A stretch of 8,676 nucleotides of DNA from NCBI GenBank assembly GCA_030624785.1, contig JAUXJK010000067.1, positions 1 to 8,676 of the forward strand. The letters run 5' to 3'. Made by a program: the position numbers and the translations under genes. This DNA is from Actinomycetes bacterium (GTDB taxonomy: Bacteria; Actinomycetota; Thermoleophilia; Gaiellales; Gaiellaceae). Each line of letters opens with the position of its first letter. Within the stretch, counting starts at the first letter, position 1. This document shows positions 1-6,250 of this stretch, piece by piece. The notes beneath the pieces were generated by a model. It did not search any database. It worked only from the letters and a program-made list of their open reading frames with translations, and had not been told where the DNA came from.

Positions 1-320
1 GCGTTTGTCTTGGTGCGTTGGCCTCGCGCAGGCAGTCCTCGCCTGTGTCGCATGCCTCGGTAGGCGCCGATCTCCATGAGTCGTTTTACGGCCTGCGAAC
101 GTTCGCGTCGTAGGTCACCCTCGACCTGAACGTTCTCGTCGATGTAGTTGCGCAGTCGCGTAATCTCGTCTTCAGTGAGGTCGCGTACTTTCTGATCGAC
201 GGAAAGGCCCGTCCCGCCACAGATCGATCCTGAACGCGAGTTTCCGATCCCGTGGATGTACGTCAACGCAACGACCAAGCGCTTGTCTCGAGGAAGGTTG
301 ACACCGGCGATACGAGCCAT
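1..320 (-). CDS. rpsM: 30S ribosomal protein S13, 3' end cut by window
   Basis: S13 sits in the head of the small subunit, contacts the P-site tRNA and forms bridges to the large subunit. The gene starts at ATG 318-320 and reads off the window edge after 106 whole codons, so the basic C-terminal tail is missing. It opens MARIAGVNLPRDKR, reaches the family HGIG motif near residues 23-26, and has the RNA-binding segment YRGMRHRRGLPARGQRTKTN at about 87-106, all typical of S13. Residues 27-39, between GIG and the DLTEDE motif, read NSRSGSICGGTGL, which is less helical than the usual segment there. The stop of rpmJ lies 7 nt upstream, and a GGAGG Shine-Dalgarno sequence overlaps that stop with a short spacer. 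Identification is firm. Confidence 0.97.
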   Translation of the reverse strand, partial: MARIAGVNLPRDKRLVVALTYIHGIGNSRSGSICGGTGLSVDQKVRDLTEDEITRLRNYIDENVQVEGDLRRERSQAVKRLMEIGAYRGMRHRRGLPARGQRTKTN

Positions 321-327
321 GACCCTC

Positions 328-441
328 CTAGCCTTGACGTTGCTTGTGTCGAGGATTCGTACAGATCACAAGCACCTTGCCGCGCCGTCGAATCACGCGG
401 CAGCGCTCGCACATGGGCTTCACGGACGCGCGTACCTTCAC
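328..441 (-). CDS. rpmJ: 50S ribosomal protein L36, zinc-binding form
   Basis: L36 is the smallest large-subunit protein and binds 23S rRNA near its 3' half. The 37-residue product has the full zinc set Cys11, Cys14, Cys27 and His32 within CERC...CTNPRH, and starts VKVRASVKPM. I chose the GTG at 439-441 because the protein then has the normal family length and an AGGAG Shine-Dalgarno sequence lies 8 nt upstream (450-454). The frame stays open upstream to about 582, but that would add 47 residues that L36 does not have. The GTG overlaps the TGA of the upstream 50-codon frame as GTGA. rpsM follows after 7 nt. The cysteine-containing form implies zinc-replete expression; a cysteine-free paralogue may exist elsewhere, but none is seen here. 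Confidence 0.96.
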   Translation of the reverse strand: MKVRASVKPMCERCRVIRRRGKVLVICTNPRHKQRQG

Positions 442-590
442 GAGACGGACTCCTGTCCAACTCGATGAATCCCTTCGGCATCCGTTGTAAGTTGCTTCAT
501 TACGCTGCGTCGTCCTTTGTCGTCGCGGGCGACCTCGCGGTATGGCCGCATTCGCATGCCACACCCTTGCCACCCGCACCAACCGGTCAT
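438..590 (-). CDS. Unassigned 50-codon reading frame in the infA position
   Basis: I do not recognise this product. The frame starts at ATG 588-590, overlapping the map stop as ATGA, and ends at TGA 438-440, overlapping the rpmJ start as GTGA. It therefore fills the map-rpmJ gap exactly, with the same 4-nt coupling used elsewhere in the operon. The predicted 50-residue protein begins MTGWCGWQGCGMRMRPYREV and has two Cys and two Trp near its start and a basic middle. No good ribosome binding site precedes the first ATG; an AAGGGTG lies 4 nt upstream of a second in-frame ATG (555-557), which would give 39 residues. By eye it has a faint likeness to the C-terminal half of IF-1 (MRM, then R, D, and LT at matching spacing), which could mean an infA relic or chance. 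A second frame, in phase with rpmJ, is also open here, so an open frame alone is weak evidence. Confidence 0.3.
   Translation of the reverse strand: MTGWCGWQGCGMRMRPYREVARDDKGRRSVMKQLTTDAEGIHRVGQESVS
450..454 (-). promoter_or_regulatory. Ribosome binding site for rpmJ
   Basis: AGGAG lies 8 nt before the GTG start of rpmJ. It fixes the start of the 37-residue L36 rather than an extended in-frame version. Confidence 0.75.
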
Positions 591-1375
591 GCTAGCAGAG
601 AGTTGACAGCCACCGCGGGCTCCGGAACGTTACGTCGCGTGAGCACTCGTGGGGCGTCTGCCGTGACCGCGACCGTGTGCTCGAAGTGTGCCGACATCGA
701 GCCGTCAGCGCTCGAGATCGACCACTCGTCGTCAGCCAACACGATCTCGTGGGTACCCGCCGTGATCATGGGTTCTATCGCGATGGTCATGCCCTCTTGA
801 AGGACCGGGCCAGCGCCAGCGGTGCCAAAGTTGGGCACCTGAGGGTCCTCGTGCATCTCCGCGCCGACGCCGTGCCCGACAAGGCTGCGAACCACTGCGA
901 ATCCAGCATCCTCGGTTACCTTCTGCACGGCGGCCGAGATGTCACCAATGTGATTGCCGGGTTTGGCCTGCGCGATTCCAGCCATGAGAGCCTTCTCGCA
1001 TGTGTCGAGCAAGGCCGTTGTCTCCTCAGGAATGGCTCCCACTGCGAATGTCCACGCGCTGTCACCGACGAACCCATCAAGAGTCACGCCTACGTCAACC
1101 GAGAGTATGTCGCCGTCTCCAACTTCGAACTCACCGGGAACTCCGTGGACGACCATGGCGTTTGGCGAGGAGCAGATCGATGCCGGAAATCCCCGATATC
1201 CCTTGAAGGTCGGTATACCTCCCGCCTCTCGGATCGTCTGTTCCGCCAAGTCGTCAAGGTGTTGCGTGGTCACGCCAACGCCGATCTCGCGTTCCATGAC
1301 GTTCAAGACGCTGGCGACGACTGCACCCGCAGCCGCCATCTTTTCGATCTCGGCCTTGGACTTGAGTTTGATCAT
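587..1375 (-). CDS. map: Methionine aminopeptidase, type I
   Basis: The enzyme removes the initiator methionine from nascent proteins at the ribosome exit, after deformylation. The 262-residue product has the pita-bread metallopeptidase fold signatures and all expected active-site residues: His77 in MVVHGVP, metal ligands Asp94 (SVDVG) and Asp105 (VGDSAW), His168 (GHGVG), His175 (MHEDP), Glu201 (AIEPM) and Glu232 (FEHT). It lacks the N-terminal zinc-finger extension of long type I forms. ATG 1373-1375 overlaps the adk stop as ATGA, so it is probably translationally coupled to adk. The last 15 residues or so, after VLTRR, are a short tail beyond the fold. In the usual Gram-positive order infA follows; here a 50-codon frame does. 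Confidence 0.98.
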   Translation of the reverse strand: MIKLKSKAEIEKMAAAGAVVASVLNVMEREIGVGVTTQHLDDLAEQTIREAGGIPTFKGYRGFPASICSSPNAMVVHGVPGEFEVGDGDILSVDVGVTLDGFVGDSAWTFAVGAIPEETTALLDTCEKALMAGIAQAKPGNHIGDISAAVQKVTEDAGFAVVRSLVGHGVGAEMHEDPQVPNFGTAGAGPVLQEGMTIAIEPMITAGTHEIVLADDEWSISSADGSMSAHFEHTVAVTADAPRVLTRRNVPEPAVAVNSLLA

Positions 1376-1947
1376 GACCGTTGCTGCAGCTCAGCAGCTA
1401 TGACCTCGTATACCTCGTCTACGGACTGATCGGCATCGAGCGCTACGCGCACGCCTTGCTCTGTGTAGTACTCGGTCAGCGGCAACGTCTGTTCTCGCCA
1501 GACGACAAAGCGGTGTCGAATGACGTCAGGGTCGTCGTCCGTGCGCCCCTCCTCGACAGCCCGTCCCATCAGTCGGTCTACGGCTTCGTCCTCTTCGAGT
1601 TCGAACTCGAGCACCATCGCGAGCGAACGTCCAATGGAGTCCAGCATCTGATCGAGCGCTTCAGCCTGTGGAATCGTGCGAGGGAACCCGTCGAGAATGA
1701 AGCCGTCACGGGTATCCGACCGTTCCAGGCGATCACGCATGACCGCGACGATTAGCTCGTCTGAAACGAGGTCGCCGCGCTCAACGATAGGTGCGACCTG
1801 TCGTCCGAGCCCACCGCCACTCGCAATTGCCTCACGCAGCATGTCCCCGGTCGAGATCTGCGGAATCGCATGGTCGTCTTCGATCCTCTTGGCCTGTGTG
1901 CCTTTACCGGCGCCAGGAGGACCAAGCAACAGAATATCGAGAGCCAT
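1372..1947 (-). CDS. adk: Adenylate kinase, short-LID form
   Basis: It interconverts ATP plus AMP with two ADP in the cytoplasm. The 191-residue product has the P-loop GPPGAGKGT (residues 9-17), the AMP-binding ISTGDMLR (31-38), the hallmark DGFPRT (86-91), LMGR ending in Arg129, and RHRF (144-147) with the catalytic arginines of the LID and core. The LID is the short type, about 15 residues, without the four-Cys zinc site common in Firmicutes enzymes. That matches actinobacterial Adk length and supports the taxonomic guess. The start ATG 1945-1947 gives the canonical hydrophobic first strand LDILLLGPP. It lies 31 nt after the secY stop, with no clear Shine-Dalgarno sequence in that spacer. 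The stop overlaps the map start. Confidence 0.98.
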   Translation of the reverse strand: MALDILLLGPPGAGKGTQAKRIEDDHAIPQISTGDMLREAIASGGGLGRQVAPIVERGDLVSDELIVAVMRDRLERSDTRDGFILDGFPRTIPQAEALDQMLDSIGRSLAMVLEFELEEDEAVDRLMGRAVEEGRTDDDPDVIRHRFVVWREQTLPLTEYYTEQGVRVALDADQSVDEVYEVIAAELQQRS

Positions 1948-1978
1948 CGTGGTCGCGTCCGAAACAGGTAGCGCGAAA

Positions 1979-3232
1979 CTACTTGAGGAAGCCCTCGTAG
2001 TGACGCATCATCATCTGCGACTCCATCTGCCGCATTGTGTCGAGTGCAACGCCGACGACGATAAGGATGGATGTACCCCCGAGCGCAACCGAGGTCGATT
2101 GTGAGAAACCTCCGTAGCGAATCGCGAGAGTCGGCAGGGTCGCAATCAGGGCCAACCAGAGTGCTCCGGGCAGCGTGAGCCGCGTGAGCACGCGGTCGAG
2201 ATACTGCGCGGTCGGAGGACCAGGCCGAATACCCGGGATGTAACCACCGTTCTTACGCAGGTTGTCCGCTTGGTCAACAGGGTTGAACTGAACGGCCGTA
2301 TAGAAGTATGTGAAGACGATGATGAAGAACCCCTGGATGAGGACGAACGTCCAGTCGGTCGGCAGGAAGTGCTCGTTGACGAAGGACTGCGTGCCCGGGA
2401 AGAACTGCGCAACGGTCGGCGGGAACGCCATGATCGCGGCAGCGAAGATAATCGGAATGACGCCCGCCATGTTGACGCGCAGAGGCATATATGTCGAGCC
2501 GCCCTGCGTCATCTTCCGCCCAACTTGTCGCTTCGCATACTGAATCGGTATGCGCCGCTGTCCTTCCTGCACGAACACAACGGCCACGATGATCCCGAGT
2601 GCGAGCAGTGGGAAAACGAGCCGCTCGAACGGGCCTCCTTCGAACCAGGCCCGAATCCCGCCGGGCAACCCGGACAGGATGGACGCGAAGATAATGAGGG
2701 AAATACCGTTTCCGATACCCCGCTTCGTTATGAGCTCGCCCATCCACATGAGCAGCGTCGTACCGGCCGTAAGGGAGACAATCAGCAAGACCACACGGCC
2801 GGGCGTCAGTTCAAGCGCGCCCTGGCGATTGAACAGGAATGAGAAACCCGCCGCCTGCACAGCTGCCAGACCGACGGTGGAATAGCGCGTGTACTGATTG
2901 ATCTTGGCGTAGCCCGCTTCGCCCTCTTTCTGAAGCTGTTCCAGCTTCGGCATAACCACGGTGAGCAGCTGGATAATGATCGACGCCGTGATGTACGGCA
3001 TGATCCCGAGGGCAAAGATCGCGAACTGCGATAGTGCGCCACCGGAAAAGATATTGAGCAGGTTGAGAACCGTTCCCGACTGGCTATCGAGGTACGACTG
3101 GATCTGGTCGGGATCAACGCCGGGTGCCGGGAGCCAGCTCCCTAGGCGATAGATCCCAAGGATTCCAGCCGTGAAGAGGAGCCGCTTGCGGAGTTCCGGG
3201 ACGCGCCACGCATTAGCAATCCAGTCGAGCAT
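1979..3232 (-). CDS. secY: Protein translocase channel subunit SecY
   Basis: SecY forms the membrane pore of the SecYEG translocon. The 417-residue product has ten predicted membrane segments, which I place roughly at 18-34, 67-93, 114-134, 146-165, 174-190, 205-221, 256-276, 295-314, 355-372 and 384-398. Family motifs are present: GIMPYITASIIIQLL with MPKLEQLQKEGEAG (76-107), GELITKRGIGNGISLIIFA (165-183), the cytoplasmic loop QRRIPIQYAKRQVG (225-238), LRVNMAGVIPIIFA (251-264) and NPVDQADNLRKNGGYIPGIRPG (317-338), followed by GGTSILIVVGVALDT. The plug region follows the first helix. ATG 3230-3232 lies 8 nt after the rplO stop, as is standard for spc operons, with only a weak AAGG for ribosome binding. 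Length and composition are normal. Confidence 0.98.
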   Translation of the reverse strand: MLDWIANAWRVPELRKRLLFTAGILGIYRLGSWLPAPGVDPDQIQSYLDSQSGTVLNLLNIFSGGALSQFAIFALGIMPYITASIIIQLLTVVMPKLEQLQKEGEAGYAKINQYTRYSTVGLAAVQAAGFSFLFNRQGALELTPGRVVLLIVSLTAGTTLLMWMGELITKRGIGNGISLIIFASILSGLPGGIRAWFEGGPFERLVFPLLALGIIVAVVFVQEGQRRIPIQYAKRQVGRKMTQGGSTYMPLRVNMAGVIPIIFAAAIMAFPPTVAQFFPGTQSFVNEHFLPTDWTFVLIQGFFIIVFTYFYTAVQFNPVDQADNLRKNGGYIPGIRPGPPTAQYLDRVLTRLTLPGALWLALIATLPTLAIRYGGFSQSTSVALGGTSILIVVGVALDTMRQMESQMMMRHYEGFLK

Positions 3233-3240
3233 GGAGCGCC

Positions 3241-3945
3241 TTAGCCGTCCGTCTCGTTGCTCTCGACGGAAGCTTCGGGCGCATCAGGTTCGGTGTTCTC
3301 GGCCGTGGAATCGCTCACCGGGGCATCGACCTCGTTGCTCTCCTCGGCCGATTCAGCAGTGTCGCCGCTTGTCGAAGCGCCACCGCCGGTGCGACGGCGA
3401 CGACGACGGCGTTTGGTCTTGGGTTCTTTCAGTTCCGTGATCGTCCCGCCAGCCTCACCAACCTTGTCTCGAGCGCTTGCCGATGCCCGGTGAACTGTGA
3501 CTGTGAGGCTCTTGGTGAGGGATCCGTCGCCGAGCAACTTGACATCGGTACGCAGGTTGTTGATCAAGCCCTTGTCGAGCAGAGCGTCGAGCGTGACCTC
3601 GGCTCCATCATCGAAGACGCGTTCGAGATCTCGGACGTTCACGGGCTGCGTCGCCGTTCGATGGGGACCGATCGGCATGGCGTCCTTTGACGTCGCTCCA
3701 CGTAGCTTGCCGAGGCGCATATGGATCGGCATCTGGCCACCCTCAAAACCGGCGCGCATCTTGTGAGATCCGGACCGGGACTTCTGCCCCTTGATTCCAC
3801 GCCCGCTGTAGCGACCCTTACCCGAGCCCATGCCGCGACCGACGCGCTTGCGCGGCCGTGACGGAGCTACGGGCGTAATCGATGACAGCGAGAGATCTTC
3901 GGCGCTGAGCGCCTCGGTCTCGGTCGTGTCTGCGCTGGGCTTCAA
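3241..3945 (-). CDS. rplO: 50S ribosomal protein L15 with long charged C-terminal tail
   Basis: L15 is a late-assembly large-subunit protein that binds 23S rRNA. The conserved part runs from about residue 20 to 170, with RKRVGRGMGSGKGRYSGRG near 32-50, GQKSRSG (53-59), the FEGGQMP motif (67-73) and the C-terminal TVTVHRASASA strand. The product is 234 residues, whereas bacterial L15 is normally about 145-150. The extra is a short acidic N-terminus (TTETEALSAED) and a tail of about 60 residues: a run of seven arginines (179-185), GGGAS, then an Asp/Glu/Ser/Thr-rich stretch to the end. The start is TTG 3943-3945; no ATG, GTG or TTG occurs in frame between it and the core, and GAGGAAG lies just upstream. 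It overlaps the rpmD stop as TTGA. The tail is probably disordered; its function is unknown. Confidence 0.96.
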   Translation of the reverse strand: MKPSADTTETEALSAEDLSLSSITPVAPSRPRKRVGRGMGSGKGRYSGRGIKGQKSRSGSHKMRAGFEGGQMPIHMRLGKLRGATSKDAMPIGPHRTATQPVNVRDLERVFDDGAEVTLDALLDKGLINNLRTDVKLLGDGSLTKSLTVTVHRASASARDKVGEAGGTITELKEPKTKRRRRRRRTGGGASTSGDTAESAEESNEVDAPVSDSTAENTEPDAPEASVESNETDG

Positions 3946-4127
3946 GACACTTCCTCAATCTGTACGAGATGATGAACTTTACGGAGCATACCCTCGAGTT
4001 GCGGGCTTTCCTCCCGCTCCACCCAATGTCCAATACGGCCGAGCCCTAGCGCACGGAGCGTGCCCCGATGCGGCTGCGACTCGCCGATCTGACTACGAAC
4101 TTGCGTTATCTTCAGTGTCTTCGGCAT
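3942..4127 (-). CDS. rpmD: 50S ribosomal protein L30
   Basis: L30 is a small large-subunit protein of about 60 residues. The 61-residue product opens MPKTLKITQVRSQIG, the standard L30 start strand, followed by GTLRALGLGRIG and a final strand (VHHLVQIEE), matching the family end to end. ATG 4125-4127 is 35 nt inside the 3' end of rpsE, in another frame. No later start codon would keep the KITQVRS strand, so the overlap appears genuine. A GGAG lies just upstream with a very short spacer. The stop overlaps the TTG of rplO. Some bacterial phyla lack rpmD, so its presence is mildly informative. Confidence 0.96.
   Translation of the reverse strand: MPKTLKITQVRSQIGESQPHRGTLRALGLGRIGHWVEREESPQLEGMLRKVHHLVQIEEVS
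3950..3956 (-). promoter_or_regulatory. Ribosome binding site for rplO
   Basis: GAGGAAG lies 4 nt before the TTG start of rplO, inside the 3' end of rpmD; measured from the GAGG core the spacer is 7 nt. It supports the TTG start, since no other start codon precedes the conserved L15 core. Confidence 0.7.
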
Positions 4128-4647
4128 TTCTCCGTCGTTTCGGTAGTACCTCTTCTACGGTCTTGCCGCGAATGCGAGCAACGTCCTCAGGTCGCTTGAG
4201 CGATTGCAGAGCATTTACCGTCGCTTTGAGCATGTTGATCGGGTTCGTAGTCCCCAGGCTCTTCGCCAGAATGTCGCGGATGCCTGCGAGTTCGAGCACC
4301 GCTCGGACACCTCCTCCTGCGATAACTCCGGTTCCCGGGCTGGCCGGGCGAAGCATTACCCGCGCAGCGTCGAATCGACCGACGATCTCGTGGGTAATGG
4401 TCGTGCGATGCCGCGGCACCTGAAACAGGTTCTTCTTCGCATCGTCGACCGCCTTCGCGATCGCGAGCGGAACCTCCCGCGCCTTCCCGTATCCGACACC
4501 GACGCGGTCGACTTCATCACCAACGACAACGAGCGCCGTGAACGAGAAACGGCGGCCGCCCTTCACGACCTTGGCGACGCGGTTGATCTCAACCACTCGC
4601 TCCTTGAGTTCACGTTGTTCCCGACCCGCGTCTGCTTGGGTGCTCAA
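4093..4647 (-). CDS. rpsE: 30S ribosomal protein S5
   Basis: S5 lies at the mRNA entry side of the small subunit and influences decoding accuracy and mRNA unwinding. The 184-residue product has the N-terminal RNA-binding domain ELKERVVEINRVAKVVKGGRRF (about 13-34), the VGVGYGKAREVPLAI loop (49-63) and the C-terminal domain with PASPGTGVIAGGGVRAVLELAGI (101-123), ending at TVEEVL (163-168). After this comes a tail PKRRRNAEDTEDNASS; its last 11 residues are encoded in the region shared with rpmD. The start is TTG 4645-4647: it overlaps the rplR stop as TTGA, has a perfect AAGGAGG upstream with a 9-nt spacer, and the next in-frame candidate would cut into the domain. Confidence 0.97.
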   Translation of the reverse strand: MSTQADAGREQRELKERVVEINRVAKVVKGGRRFSFTALVVVGDEVDRVGVGYGKAREVPLAIAKAVDDAKKNLFQVPRHRTTITHEIVGRFDAARVMLRPASPGTGVIAGGGVRAVLELAGIRDILAKSLGTTNPINMLKATVNALQSLKRPEDVARIRGKTVEEVLPKRRRNAEDTEDNASS

Positions 4648-5003
4648 AACCGAAGTCCTCCTTCTCGCGCCGCCTCGGCAAGCGCCTTCACTCGACCGTG
4701 ATATAGGTAACCGCCTCGATCGAAAACGACGTCCTCAATGCCCTCAGCGCGACCGGCCTCGGCCAGCTTCTTGCCGACAAGCACCGACTGCTCCATCTTC
4801 GAACCAGACTTCCCTTCCTTTCGGAGGGTGACCCAGTTCGCCGAAGCGAGCGTGCGCCCCGCGTCATCGTCGATCAGCTGGGCGAAGATGCCCTGATTGG
4901 AGCGAGACACCGATAGGCGCGGTCGCTCCGCAGTACCAGATATTCGGCCGCGCACACGTCGATGGCGACGCTTGCGAAGTTGACGTTTCGTAGCCACGCT
5001 CAT
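4644..5003 (-). CDS. rplR: 50S ribosomal protein L18
   Basis: L18 binds 5S rRNA together with L5 and helps dock it in the central protuberance. The 119-residue product has the basic N-terminal arm (KRQLRKRRHRRVRGRI), then RPRLSVSRSNQGIFAQLIDD, a VGKKLAEAG helix and the C-terminal VFDRGGYLYHGRVKALAEAAREGGLRF signature. Length is normal. ATG 5001-5003 overlaps the rplF stop as ATGA. The codons for its last residues (EGGL) also form the AAGGAGG ribosome binding site for rpsE. Identification is firm. Confidence 0.98.
   Translation of the reverse strand: MSVATKRQLRKRRHRRVRGRISGTAERPRLSVSRSNQGIFAQLIDDDAGRTLASANWVTLRKEGKSGSKMEQSVLVGKKLAEAGRAEGIEDVVFDRGGYLYHGRVKALAEAAREGGLRF
4657..4663 (-). promoter_or_regulatory. 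Strong ribosome binding site for rpsE
   Basis: AAGGAGG, a full Shine-Dalgarno match, lies 9 nt before the TTG start of rpsE and inside the last codons of rplR. It supports the TTG start and may offset its low initiation strength. Confidence 0.85.
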
Positions 5004-5533
5004 GCCCGCTTACCGACCTTTCTCCTCACGTGCTCGCCGCGATAGCGAATACCCTTGCCCTTGTACGGCTCAGGTGGGCGAAGGGCGCGAAGATCGGAAG
5101 CGACCTGACCGACCTTCTGCTTGTCGAGGCCCTTGACGATGACGACCGTCTGCTCGGGCACTTCGAACGTCACTCCCTCTGGCGGGTCGACCTTCACTCC
5201 GTGGGAAAAGCCGAGCGCGAGTTCAATCGTTGAGCCACTCAGCGCCGCGCGATATCCGATGCCGTGAATTTCCAGGGTCTTCTCAAACCCCTTGGTTACG
5301 CCTTCGACCATGTTCGCCACCAGCGTGCGCGTTAGCCCGTGAAGAGCTCTGTCAGAGCCGCGTTCAGTCGGCCTTTTGAAGACAAGCGTGGTCTCTTGCT
5401 GCTCGATCGCGATCCGGTCTGGCATGCCTTGTTCAAGCTCGCCTAGAGGTCCCTTCACGCGAACGTGCGCGGGAGTCAGTGAGATCTCGACCCCGTCCGG
5501 GATCGCCAATGGTTGATTTCCGATTCGACTCAC
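5000..5533 (-). CDS. rplF: 50S ribosomal protein L6
   Basis: L6 has two tandem similar domains and binds 23S rRNA near the factor-binding site. The 177-residue product opens MSRIGNQPLAIPDGV, contains GPLGELEQ, the GVTKGFEKTLEIHGIGYRA junction (about 78-95), the LGFSH segment and the hallmark C-terminal RPPEPYKGKGIRYRGEHVRRKVGK. The start is GTG 5531-5533; the next residues SRIGNQP match the family start, so GTG is the right choice. The upstream site is weak (AGAAAG). It lies 28 nt after the rpsH stop and its own stop overlaps rplR. Confidence 0.98.
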   Translation of the reverse strand: MSRIGNQPLAIPDGVEISLTPAHVRVKGPLGELEQGMPDRIAIEQQETTLVFKRPTERGSDRALHGLTRTLVANMVEGVTKGFEKTLEIHGIGYRAALSGSTIELALGFSHGVKVDPPEGVTFEVPEQTVVIVKGLDKQKVGQVASDLRALRPPEPYKGKGIRYRGEHVRRKVGKRA

Positions 5534-5561
5534 GGTTAGCTTTCTACGATGTGCGTTGCGG

Positions 5562-5957
5562 TTACCAAACGAAGCAAAGAACTTCGCCTCCGATGCCGAG
5601 CTCCTCGGCCCGGCGCCCGGTCATTACGCCTTTCGACGTGGAGATGACCGATGTTCCCATTCCGCCGAGGACACGGGGAAGTCTTTCCTTCCGCGCATAG
5701 ATACGACGTCCAGGCTTGGAAACCCGCTTGAGTCCACTGATCACGCGCTCGCGATTCTCACCGAAGCGCAGCACTACAACGAGCACGTCGTAGCTCGAGC
5801 CACCATCGACGCGGTAGTCGTCGATGTAGCCCTCCTCCTTGAGGAGCCGCGCGATATCGGCTTTGACACGCGAGGTAGGCATCTCGACGGTGTCCTGCCG
5901 TGCCTGATTGCCGTTGCGTATCCGGGTAAGCATGTCTGCGACCGGGTCAGTCAGCAT
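5562..5957 (-). CDS. rpsH: 30S ribosomal protein S8
   Basis: S8 binds the central domain of 16S rRNA, and in Escherichia coli it is the translational repressor of the spc operon. Whether that applies here is not shown. The 131-residue product opens MLTDPVADMLTRIRNGNQA and ends with the S8 signature: VISTSKGVMTGRRAEELGIGG followed by EVLCFVW. ATG 5955-5957 has a good GGAGG upstream (5966-5970) with an 8-nt spacer. An 80-nt spacer separates it from rpsN, one of the wider gaps in the window; it holds a small GNRA-type hairpin and an 18-codon frame. Length is normal. Confidence 0.98.
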   Translation of the reverse strand: MLTDPVADMLTRIRNGNQARQDTVEMPTSRVKADIARLLKEEGYIDDYRVDGGSSYDVLVVVLRFGENRERVISGLKRVSKPGRRIYARKERLPRVLGGMGTSVISTSKGVMTGRRAEELGIGGEVLCFVW

Positions 5958-6037
5958 GGTTCACGCCTCCATCGCCAGGCGATCGCTCGCCGTTCGGTTT
6001 GTCTGTGAGATGGTCATAGTTCTCGATCCCCTCGGCT

Positions 6038-6223
6038 CTACCAAGAAGCCTTCGTCATCCCTGGGATGACGCCATCATGGGCGAGTTCGCGCAGGCAGAT
6101 TCGGCAAAGTCCGAATTTCCGATAGACGGAGCGCGGCCGACCGCAGCGGTTGCACCGTGTGTAGGCACGCGTCTTGTATTTCGCCGGTCGTGCTGCCTTC
6201 GCAATCAGGCTCTTCTTGGCCAT
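6038..6223 (-). CDS. rpsN: 30S ribosomal protein S14, short zinc-binding type
   Basis: S14 is a small-subunit head protein. This is the 61-residue zinc form (also called type Z, rpsZ), with Cys24-x2-Cys27 (CNRC) and Cys40-x2-Cys43 (CRIC), and the family ending IPGMTKASW. The short four-cysteine form in the spc operon is usual in Gram-positive bacteria and several deep lineages, whereas enterobacteria have a longer, cysteine-free version. ATG 6221-6223 has GAGGAG 4 nt upstream. It lies 27 nt after the rplE stop. Identification is firm. Confidence 0.98.
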   Translation of the reverse strand: MAKKSLIAKAARPAKYKTRAYTRCNRCGRPRSVYRKFGLCRICLRELAHDGVIPGMTKASW

Positions 6224-6250
6224 CTGTCTCCTCTACGGGCTCGGAGCCCG

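Noticed and set aside
508..540. GTCGC/GCGAC inverted repeat in the map-rpmJ gap as a terminator
   Set aside because: The loop would be only 2 nt, the stem 5 bp, and no U-run follows.
328..582. L36 extended by 47 residues at its N-terminus
   Set aside because: L36 is consistently about 37 residues, and a good AGGAG lies before the inner GTG. The upstream part has no likeness to L36.
252..800. Plus-strand frame of 182 codons
   Set aside because: It is antisense to rpsM, rpmJ and the end of map, with a composition unlike a real protein.
677..1429. Long plus-strand frame of 250 codons
   Set aside because: It lies antisense to map, whose catalytic residues are all intact. It has no recognisable motif and is a composition shadow.
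1948..1978. Promoter in the secY-adk spacer
   Set aside because: The 31-nt spacer has no recognisable -35/-10 pair; the genes appear co-transcribed.
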